A stretch of 64,000 nucleotides of DNA from Henckelia pumila (Eukaryota > Streptophyta > Magnoliopsida > Lamiales > Gesneriaceae), in the NCBI RefSeq assembly GCF_033568475.1, contig NC_133121.1:191606664-191670663 (forward strand), written 5' to 3'. The position numbers and the translations under genes were made by a program. Below are positions 43,791 to 54,417 of this stretch, one piece after another (position 1 is the first letter of the stretch; each line of letters opens with the position of its first letter). The notes beneath the pieces are model-generated. The model worked only from the letters and a program-made list of their open reading frames with translations. It had not been told where the DNA came from and did no database searches.

Positions 43791-44258
43791 TAACATAATC
43801 ATGAAATCAGTGGATTCATATGTCAAAACATGTATAATCATATAACATAATCGTGAAATCAGTGGATTCATATCTTAAAATATGTATAATCATATAACAT
43901 AATCATGAAATCAATTGATTCCTATGTCAAAACATGTATAATCATATAACATGATCGTGAAATTAGTGGATTCATATCTTAAAATATCTATAGTCATATA
44001 ACATTATCGTGAAATCAGTTGATTCTTCTGTCAAAACATGTATAATCATATAACATAATCGTGAAATTAGTGGATTCATATCTTAAAATATGTCTAATCA
44101 TATAACATAATCGTGAAATCAGTTGATTCTTCTATCAAAACATGTATAAACATATAACATAATCGTGAAATTAGTGTATTCGAATGTTAAAACATGTATT
44201 ATTATATTATATACTCGTGAAATATGTTAAAATATGTATCATTATATAACATAATCTC
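43791..44258 (+). repeat. 52-bp tandem repeat array, alternating two variants
   Basis: About nine copies start with TAACATAATCGTGAAATCAG at 43791, 43843, 43895, 43947, 43999, 44051, 44103 and 44155, with a degenerate last copy from 44207. Two variants alternate: one with a TGTCAAAACATG-type middle, the other with TCTTAAAATATG. This gives a 104-bp higher-order unit. Confidence 0.92.
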
Positions 44259-44461
44259 GATGGTCTTGACCAAGACAAATTTCCATTGCCTACCATGATC
44301 TGCCAAAAAATTTCTATGGTCTACGATGTTCTACCACATGGAGAGCTATTGTAGACCATGGGAGCTCTTAAAACATTCAAAGATTCAAATGATTTTTATG
44401 TCAAACATTCAAAGATTCAACCATAAAATCTTAAATTCATCACTTCGAAAAAAATTACAAA
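44259..44461. other. Spacer between tandem array and ULP1-like gene end
   Basis: About 200 bases with no supported feature. Short related words (TGGTCTTGACC, TGGTCTACGATG) recur near 44270-44350. Confidence 0.4.
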
Positions 44462-45101
44462 TCAAAACGATGCCCATCGACTATCAAGCATATTACATGC
44501 TAAAAAAAATCTTAACTTAGTTGCAAGTCTATCATCTAACTTTAACACTAGGTGAGCACTGTTCCTAGATAATGTATATCCAGCAGCAGCTAGGACAAAT
44601 GCTCCTGAATCCTTACTGTACAATAAAAAGTAATGAATTGATTAGTCATCTATCAATGATAAACATATTAAACATTATATGTAAGAGAACCTACTGTTTT
44701 ATCGGTGCTTTGTATTCATCATGCATCTTTATATACCATAACCTCTCTGGGTGTGGATTGTTCCCAACAAGAGCAGCGTTGATAAGTATAGGTCATATGT
44801 CCTCGTCCAAAGCTTTGCAATTAGGGTTGTGCCTTCGTTGCAAGTCAAATATAGTGCACTTATTGACCCCTGCCATGAGTTTCAGCAAAAACCAGCGCCC
44901 ATCATTGTGGACAGGGATGAGAATTAGTTGTGCCTTTCCCCAATGACACGCAGGGCCATTCTGGATCAATCCCTTTAACCACCCCCAATAGATTTGTGTT
45001 CTGAACTCGATTTTCATCTTCAGCCACTACTGACATTGACTGATATAATTTCCTATCCATCAGCGATACATTTGGTGACATCACTTCAGGATGTCGCAGC
45101 T
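44462..45101 (-). pseudogene. ULP1-like peptidase, C-terminal part (split gene)
   Basis: Minus strand. The C48 peptidase region reads GPACHWGKAQLILIPVHNDG then RWFLLKLMAG...IFDLQ (exon to about 44795). After an intron, an exon from about 44615 to a stop at 44462 encodes KDSGAFVLAAAGYTL. In ULP1 proteases the catalytic His precedes the Trp of HW and the Cys lies in D-C-G. Here these are Arg (GRWFLL) and Ser (DSG), so the enzyme should be inactive; the Asp (IFD) remains. The upstream part of the gene continues at 54418 on the far side of the LTR retrotransposon. Reading frames across 44950-45101 are shifted. Such ULP genes are commonly carried by Mutator-like elements in plants. Confidence 0.7.
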
Positions 45102-47964
45102 TGTGGGGACTCCGGGTTGCTAATCTCAAATTAAGGCAAAAAATAAGCTAAATACAATTAACTTATAAGCATCAATCAAGAATGCAAGAAAGGCAAATAA
45201 ATATTTTTTTTTTAAACTAAGGGTGGCTCGCTCGAGCGAGCCTAGGCGTGCGCTCGAGCGAGAGCCACTCGGGTTCAACTCCCAACCATAGCTCGCTCGA
45301 GCGAGCCTAGGGTGCCGCTCGAGCGAGCTGTGCTCTGCTCCTGCTGAACATATGCTGCTTTTATGCTGATCTTTCTTGCTTTGCTGATGAACATGCATCT
45401 AAACATACTAGATATGCTGTACAAATGAATAAGAACATGATAACTTCATTTGCAACATGAAAACATCATCCTTAATCGACTTAGATTCTTCCAAAGGAAA
45501 TACAAACATATAAATTCTCAAGTTACTACAACATCTCATAATAACCTCACATATACCAAATAAAGAACATCTTGTATAAGTTCACAATTTGGTACACCAT
45601 CTGCTAAAACCCGAAGTCACCACGTGTTATGACTCTTCTCGAGCTATCAAAGCCAACTCTAACTTTCTCATGCCCCAACCTGATGCAATGCACACAGACA
45701 AACAAAGCAACAGCCGGATAACTCCGATGAAAGTAAATCTCAGTACGAACGACATTCATATACATCATTTAAGCATATAAACTCATTCAAATCTTGAATG
45801 TAAAATAACATGCTAGCATTTATAAACGCATATTATAAACCATAGAAATCTCTAGGTTAATGCATAAATGCAATGCATGTGCCAAGGAATAGACTATCAA
45901 ATCTGATATCAATAAATCGTAGTTCTGGGATCCCGGAAAAATAGAATCTTTAACCAACCACCGACTCTCCCACTCGAGGTGGTGTTAAATATCTCAATTC
46001 CCCTGGCTTTGGTGCAACTATAGTGAGTCATCTAGCTCTGAAAATAAATCTATATTCCGTGCCATGAGTCGTCTGACTCTGGAATTAAATCTACATTTCA
46101 TGCCACTCAACTACAGTTTTCCAAACGTCATATGCACTCTAGGCCAATCAGCCCTCTATGCTTTTCAGGCTGGAGTTCAAGATGAATGCAACATAATCTG
46201 GATGCATCAAATCATACATAAGCTAAAACAACATCTTGAACACATCAATCATATAATCATATGATCATATAATCACTCAAGGATACCGACAAATCTGTAA
46301 GCATCACATAGAATACGTAAAACATGTTCAATACAGAACATAATATAAATCAAAGAAGACAAGTAAACATTTACATTAATATTCTGGGAATTCAAGAAGA
46401 TAGCTATCTTGAATAATCTATCCAATTAATGTAAACGTAAAGAATAACATATATTAAACATGCATGTATGTGATTTTAGGCAACTCGATAATCAGAAACA
46501 ATCTCGAGTTATTCTGCCCATCTTATTAATGTCTATTCATACCTTTCGATCTCGACTTTTAGATGATCCAAATCTGGACAACTGACATCAAAGAACTTCT
46601 ATCAAAATCTGCTCAAAGCATTACAATCATTCAAGGCAAACTAGCTTCAAACCTTCTTCCATCTTTCTTGGTTCAAAGGCTAACTTTTCGAGCTCGCCGA
46701 CTCGAAATTGATATGTTGCACTTAAAATCTGAAAAATAGATTATAACATAACTAAACATCAATTTTCAATCTGAATCGATGTTTCTTTAAAGCTTATTCA
46801 ATTCAAATTTTGCTAATACAATCGGAATTCAAACCGACATCGCAACTATTCGAGTCCGATAAATCGTTCGATTCAAATATCATCATATCTACATTCTCAA
46901 TGCACTCTCATATTCAATTCATCTACTATAAACTTGAAGATCAGCTCTAGACATTTAGAATGCATATCAATTCAAAATCTTGAACCGGCGGCGTAACGGT
47001 AAGATTTCGGTATTTCCAAAAGATTAAACATCATTTATACAATCATCTAAATATCATAACATCACCAATTCAGCAAGTCATTCACGTACACAACAGCCCC
47101 AAAAATTCAGATTTCTCACAATTCTTTCAAAATTCAAAAACATGTCCAAACGACGATCTTTTTTCAATCCGTCTTAGATATGCTATCATCGTATATGCTA
47201 GAACACATTTATACAATTAAATCTTAATTGTAACAACAACTTAAAATCCAAACATGGTAGAACATCATAAAACTTACGTCAAAATGAAGCACTCGGAGCT
47301 GTGATCGCAAATATATGCTCAATCGGAAATTCTACCGGACGGATCGAAAAATATCGGAGCTTTAAAGGGACAAAAACGGCTTGGAACCCTTATTTCCCCA
47401 TTCTCTCGATTGCTTCTGCCCATTCTGATCACTTTCCCCTTCTTTACATATTTTTATGGCCAAGTTGCAAGGCAAATTACACTTTGGTCCCTGAACTTTG
47501 GCCTAATTGCAATTCAGTCCCCGAACAAGCGATTTAATTCAATTTCAATCCTAAATAATTTAAGAATAATAGAATTTAATTCTAAACTATAAATATTCTC
47601 AAATTACATATTCTCGAATTAAAATTAAATCATTTCAGACCTTATCGCATTTTAGTCCTTGAATAACTCAATATTTGCAAATTGGCCCTTGCTCGGATTT
47701 CATCCTCATATTAAATCCTTGATATTTATAATCTTGGAATTACATCTCAAATTCCATAAACATCAATTCAAATATTTTTAATCTTTTAAATAAAGAATTT
47801 CGGATATTAAAATTTTAAAATCCGAAAAATCCTCAAATTAAATATTTTGGACCCGAAATTGAAATATATGATTTTCCTAAATTCTTAAATTTATCTTTTC
47901 ACTCTTATTAGGAATTTAACTCTTAAATCCCGTCATTAAGAACCTAATATTTTTGGGCCTTACA
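45102..47964 (-). repeat. 3' LTR of the LARD-like element
   Basis: It matches 51555-54412 throughout with scattered substitutions and small indels. A CG-rich block at 45226-45328 contains repeated palindromic GCTCGAGCGAG words. Its ORFs (for example 46064-46264) recur in the other LTR and are not genes. Confidence 0.92.
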
Positions 47965-47980
47965 ATTCCTCCCCTCTAAA
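47965..47980 (-). other. Polypurine tract of the LARD-like element
   Basis: The minus strand reads TTTAGAGGGGAGGAAT immediately before the LTR start TGTAAGGCCC. Confidence 0.88.
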
Positions 47981-50900
47981 GAATGATTTCGTCCTCGAAA
48001 TCGCATTCGATCTTATTGCTGATTCTCGTAAGCTGTATAGCTGACTGAAGTAATACGTACTTCAATTCTCTGAGCTTTAGATATATATTCTAATTTATTC
48101 TCTTCTATAGTATCTTATTCTTCTTTCTGATCGCTTCTGCAATCATATCTATTCTCTTGACCATATAATCACTGAGTCAACTTAGATCAAAGTTGCTCTT
48201 TTTCGTGATCTAACTCTGTATCAGCTATCTGACTTGAATGCACATACCTTTTCTAGCTTATACTCTTCAGCCAATGCATATGGATAACAAGTCATCTGTC
48301 TGACAATTCGAGATTGAGTATTAATCAATAAGCTAGATCAAATACTCATAGCTTCTGAAATCTCTTTCTGAAACTAATGATGCTTGGGAAAAAAATTCTT
48401 TTCTGATCATTCTGTTGAGGCTTCAAAACCTATATCTATTACTCAATTGCTAACTCTGTCTATGCTACTCTGTTCTTATTCTGTTCAAATCAATCTTTAA
48501 ATTCTCTATCTTTTCTTGACTCATATCTGGTCTGATAGCTGATACTTCTGACATATCATTTCAATATAACGACAATTCTGTTTTTCTTATCATCTAAATG
48601 CAAAAGACTGTCTCTATATCTATCAGATAGCTATCACAAGAATTATGGTAATTAAATGGCACATAATCAATCAATTAGCACCAAATCTAGTACTATAGTT
48701 CTGAGCATATCCTCGAAAATCTGGAAAATCACATCTGATAGTCCACTAATCGAAGGACGGTATAATGAAATCTCATACAACCAAACACTCAGAATATCTA
48801 ACAATCAGTGCCACTATCTAGAAAACAAATCTAAAGTCTCTATCTCGACAATAGATTTCAATAATTCCTGTAATCTGATCATCTTGCTAAATACATAATA
48901 AGTATCTCTTTGTGTTTGTATCATATCTAATACAACATAGTCTTGAATCTGTCAAAATCTACTACAATATAAATCGCAAAATCATGACGATTTGAGTAGA
49001 TTCGAACTCAAATCTTTCAAAGAGTTGATCTTCTTTCAACTCTTATGTAACTAATCTGTTATAGACACCACTTGGGTTCTTCTTTTCTGCTTTGTTTACT
49101 AGAATTTTAGTATTGGTAATGTCAATTCTGTCGTATCTGTTTTCATTTCTTTCACCAGTACTGATTTCCAAGTAATGACTACATGTAAATTATACATGTG
49201 TAAACAATTGAATGGATATTTAATCTGTTGTCATATGCCTCTTTCAGAATCTGATATTCCATATCTAGAATATCTGGCATATTCAAACGATTATTCACCG
49301 CAAAAGTTTATCTGTTCTGATTTGCTGTCTTATCTGATCTATGAATCTAGCGTTCTCAATCGCATTTTCATTGCTTGATCTTGCTTTTATCTTTCCAAAC
49401 CAATCTAGCTTAGTGTGGATTGCAACAATTCTGATTGTGTGAGTATCTGTCTAGAAACTCAAGTACAAAAAGTACAAACATTACAGATCTGTACTCAATC
49501 GATCAAGCAAGTAGCTAATTTCTTCTTTCTATTTCCCAATTAGTGGCAACGTATGCACTCAACCCATAAATCTTGCTGCTATTCGAAATCAAAATATCTA
49601 TCAGTTACGAGCCCAAAACTTCAACATATACTGAATATACACATCAAATAATCAATAATTCTCAAATTTCAAATCAAAAGAACTCTCTCAAGTCAAGGTC
49701 ATCCAAAATCAAATATTCTGAATAACAAAATCTGCACAGTGCATATCAAAACTTAAAGCGAGTAAATCAAATCAGACTCTAGCAAAGGAATAAGAGTCAA
49801 TCAAAATCGATCGAGGTCGAATACAAAAGCCTCAGAATCGATAGCAAGAAATTCAAGAATCATGATTTCTATGAGGTAATAGCCTCAGCAAAATTGAAGA
49901 GAAAACTCAACTGTAACTGATTTTTCTTATTCTCTATTGACATGAGTTCATTTATTAATTCTCAGCTGACAATAGTCGAATATACTCTTTTTGACTTATC
50001 TTATTGTCATAGAATTAATTATCATTTCGGTACTAAATAACTCTTGTCTACTCAATCTTCTAGCTATTTCTGGAGTTCTTCAGTTCCAGTAATGCTCTTC
50101 TATACGAGTTGTCATCAGACTTTAATAGTAGACATCACTTTCTATAGAACTCCTTTTATTTAGTAGAAAAGTCGGAATATGTCTTCTGAATATTTTTGTA
50201 TATTCTAACCACTGACATATCTATCAATTCTAGGTTAGTTCTATACTAATTTAGTACATCAACTAGAATTCTTCCGATATTCTTCTACGTTCATCTTGAT
50301 ATAACCAGTACCGAAAAAAAGGAATCTTACTATCTAAAACTCATATCATAACTCTTTAGTCATTTCTGTTGCTGCTCTAACTGAATCACTTAAGATATTT
50401 CAGTACTATCTATCATGCATACTAGCTTAGTACCCTAAATTTTTTTTTTCATAATCAAATTCAATATTATTTCCTCAAATCTGTATTATATCTGTTCTGT
50501 CTCATCTGCTAAATATTTTCCATCTACTCAAAGGCAAAGACTCAGCACATACAAATAATTAGAGGCTCAACAGATAAGATTGTAGCATAAAAAATCATTG
50601 ATCTATGAATGTATGCTATGCAATCAATATATAAGTCGTGAACGAGAATTAACTCACTTACCTGTAATATTCTTATCTGATACAACTTGAGCCTCATTTT
50701 CTGTACTTGCTTATTGCCTATGAAATTATGTGTCATTCAAATTTTCTCTTGATCTGTTTCAGCTAGGGGAGCTATGCTTTTTGCTAAACTTCTTCTTTTC
50801 TATCTTTTCTACTACTTACAGAAAGAAACAATTCTGTTTACTTACCTGCCAAACCATTTCAATCCGTCTGCTCTTCCATAAATTCTTCTGGCAAATTCAC

Positions 50901-51537
50901 TAACTTCTTGCTAATTCCTGGAGTTGATATAAAATCAGGCTGGTTCTATGTTCATCTGAATATGCTTCTCTTGAAAAACTGATCCAGCTTTTCAATTCAA
51001 CCCCTTTCTAGACATAGCATATTCTGTATCCTTGTGAGTTAGTGATTAATAGCTTTGGATTTGTTCAACTAACATACTCCTCAGTGCAATCCTCATATTG
51101 ATCGGCTAAAAAAACGTACCTCAACACTGTTCTGGTCTATCTGCGGTTCTGTTCTGTCTGAGGTTCTCATGCTATCTATACAATCTGTCTTATTCAATAA
51201 CAGAAGCAATATATATGGCAGAGATTATAAAATACAATTTCAGTATAACATACATATAATCTCATGCTTCTGAATAAAACACATGCTTGAAAATTCTCAT
51301 GCTTTCAAATAATACATGCTTGCATCGAATTCCTTTATTCTAATGAATTCAAGAAATCAGGCATACATATCATTATATAAGGATGTAATTTGCATCTCAG
51401 TAAAACAAGCAGTGTTCAATCAAGTAATCATAGTCGCATACAATTCTGTAAAGCAAGTAAAGCATACTCATGCAATACTATAAATGCATGCGACTCAATC
51501 TACCTCGCTCAACTTCTATCTTAGTCCAAGACTTTAC
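47981..51537 (-). other. Noncoding internal region of the LARD-like element
   Basis: About 3.5 kb in which no gag, protease, RT, RNase H or integrase motif could be read in any frame. The longest ORFs are under 85 codons and look random. The sequence is AT-rich with few CpG, and many TCTGTAT/ATCTGAT-type words. It may be either an authentic noncoding core or a heavily deaminated ancestral one. Confidence 0.6.
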
Positions 51538-51549
51538 GCTCTGATACCA
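51538..51549 (-). other. Primer binding site of the LARD-like element, tRNA-iMet
   Basis: The plus strand GCTCTGATACCA gives TGGTATCAGAGC on the minus strand, five bases from the LTR edge. Confidence 0.9.
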
Positions 51550-51554
51550 CCTGT

Positions 51555-54412
51555 TGTGGGGACCTCGGGTTGCTACTCTCAAATTAAGGCAAAAAAATAA
51601 GTTAAATACAATTAACTTATAAGCATCAATCAAGAATGCAAGAAAGGCAAATAATTTTTTTTAAACTAAGGGTGGCTCGCTCGAGCGAGCCTAGGCGTGT
51701 GCTCGAGCGAGAGCCACTCGGGTTCAACTCCCAACCATGGCTCGCTCGAGCGAGCCTAGGGTGCCGCTCGAGCGAGCTGTGATCTGCTCCTGCTGAACAT
51801 ATGCTGCTTTTATGCTGATCTTTCTTGCTTTGCTGATGAACATGCATCTAAACATACTAGATATGCTGTACAAATGAATAAGAACATGATAACTTCATTT
51901 GCAACATGAAAACATCATCCTTAATCTACTTAGATTCTTCCAAAGAAAATACAAACATATAAATTCTCAAGTTACTACAACATCTCATAATAACCTCACA
52001 TATACCAAATAAAGAACATCTTGTCTAAGTTCACAATTTGGTACACCATCTGCTAAAACCCGAAGTCACCACGTGCTATGACTCTTCTCGAGCTATCGAA
52101 GCCAACTCTAACTTGCTCATGCCCCAACCTGATGCAATGCACACATACAAACAAAGCAACAGCCGGATAACTCCGATGAGAATAAATCTCAGTACGAACG
52201 ACATGCATATACATCATTAAAGCATATAAACTCATTCAAATCTTGAATGTAAAATAACATACTAGCATTTAAAAACGCATATTCTAAACTATAAAAATCT
52301 CTAGGTTAATGCATAAATGCAATGCATGTGCCAAGGAATAGACTATCAAATTTGATATCAATAAATCGTAGTTCTGGGATCCCAGGGAAATAAAATCTTT
52401 AACCAACCACCGACTCTCCCACTCGAGGTGGTGTTAAATATCTCAATTTCCCTGACTTTGGTGCAACTATAGTGAGTCATCTAGCTCTGAAAATAAATCT
52501 ATATTCCATGCCATGAGTCGTCTGACTTTGGAAGTAAATCTACATTCCATGCCACTCAACTACAGTTCTTCAAACGTCATATGCACTCTAGGCCAATTAG
52601 CCCTCTGTGCTTTTCAGGCTGGAGTTCAAGATGAATGCAACATAATCTGGATGCATCAAATCATACATAAGCTAAAACAACATCTTGAACACATCAATCA
52701 TATAATAATATGATCATATAATCACTCAAGGATACCGACAAATCTGTAAGCATCACATAGAATACGTAAAACATGTTCAATACAGAACATAATATAAATC
52801 AAAGAATACAAGTAAACATTTACATAAATATTCTGGGAATTCAAGAAGATAGCTATCTTGAATAATCTATCCCATTTATGTAAACGTAAACAATAACATA
52901 TATTAAAAATGCATGTATGTGATTTTAGGTAACTCGATAATCAGAAACAATCTCGAGTTATTCTGCCCATCTTATTAATGTCTATTCATACCTTTCGATC
53001 TCGACTTTTAGATGATCCAAATCTGGACAACTGACATCAAAGAACTTCTATCAAAATCTGCTCAAAGCATTACAATCATTCAAGGAAAACTAGCTTCAAA
53101 CCTTCTTCTATATTTCTTGGTTCAAAGGCTAACTTTCCGAGCTCGCCGACTCGAAATTGATATGTTGCACTTCAAATCTGAAATAGATTATAACATAACT
53201 AAACATCAATTTCCAATCTGAATCGATGTTTCTTTAAAGCTTATTCAATTCAAATCTTGCTAATACAATCGGAATTCAAACCGATGTCGCAACTATTCGA
53301 GTCCGATAAATCGTTCGATTCAAATATCATCATATCTACATTCTCAACGCACTCTCATATTCAATTCATCTACTATAAACTTGAAGATCAGCTCTAGACA
53401 TTTAGAATGCATATCAATTCAAAATCTTGAACCGGCGGCGTAACGGTACGATTTCGGTATTTCCAAAAGCTTAAACATCATTTAGACAATCATCTAAATA
53501 TCATAACAACACCAATTCAGCAAGTCATTCACGTACGCAACAGCCCCAAAAATTCAGATTTCTCACAATTCTTTCAAAATTCAAAAACATGTCCAAACGA
53601 CGATCTTTTCTCAATCCGTCTTAGATATGCTATCGTCGTAAATGCTAGAACACATTTATACAATCAAATCTTAATTCTAACAACAACTTAAAATTCAAAC
53701 ATGGTAGAATTTCATAAAACTTACGTCAAAACGAAGCACTCGGAGCTGTGATCGCAAATATATGCTCAATCGGAAATTCTACCAGGCGGATCGAAAGATA
53801 TCGGAGTTTTAAAGGGACAAAAATGGCTTGGAACCCTTATTTCCCCATTCTCTCGATTGCTTCTGCCCATTCTGATCACTTTCCCCTTCTTTACATGTTT
53901 TTATGGCCAAGTTGCAAGGCAAATTGCACTTTGGTCCCTGAACATTGACCTAATTGCAATTCAGTCCCCGGACAAGCGATTTAATTTAATTTCAATCCTA
54001 AATAATTTAAGAATAATATAATTTAATTCTAAACTCTAAATATTCTCGAATTACATATTTTCGGATTAAAATTAAATCATTTCAGGCCTTATCGCATTTT
54101 AGTCCTTGAATAACTCAATATTTGCAAATTGGCCCTTGCTCGGATTTCATCCTCATATTAAATCCTTGATATTTATAATCTTGGAATTTACATCTCAAAT
54201 TCCATAAACATCAATTCAAATATTTTTAATCTTTTAATTAAAGAATTTCGGATATTAAAATTTTAAAATCCGAAAAATCCTCAAATTAAATATTTTGGAC
54301 CCGAAATTGAAATATCTGATTTCCCTAAATTCTTAAATTCATCTTTTCACTCTTATTAGGAATTTAACTCTTAAATCCCATCATTAAGAACCTAATATTT
54401 TCGGGCCTTACA
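51555..54412 (-). repeat. 5' LTR of the LARD-like element
   Basis: It starts TGTAAGGCCCGAAAAT on the minus strand at 54412 and ends at the primer site side at 51555. It shares the palindrome block with the other LTR (about 51675-51780). Confidence 0.92.
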
Positions 54413-54417
54413 CAGCT

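Larger units (their letters stand above)
45102..54412 (-). mobile_element. Large noncoding Ty3/gypsy-type LTR element (LARD-like)
   Basis: It has LTRs of 2863 and 2858 bp, a tRNA-Met primer site (51538-51549, minus strand) and PPT (47965-47980, minus strand). The target duplicate CAGCT lies on both sides (45097-45101 and 54413-54417). The internal 3.6 kb has only tiny ORFs without retroelement domains. The TTTCGAGGACGAAAT motif near the PPT and the TGTAAGGCCC start suggest a Tekay/Del-type relative. Intact LTRs, primer site and PPT but no coding sequence is the LARD pattern, mobilised in trans by autonomous relatives. It splits the ULP1-like gene. Confidence 0.88.

Noticed and set aside
43791..44258. 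CRISPR-like array of regular repeats
   Set aside because: Units are contiguous 52-bp tandem copies without unique spacers, in a plant nuclear context.
46064..46264. ORF repeated at 52513-52713, and pairs 45126-45398 / 51626-51847, 47301-47537 / 53748-53948
   Set aside because: They recur because they lie in the two LTRs of one element; no protein family is recognisable.
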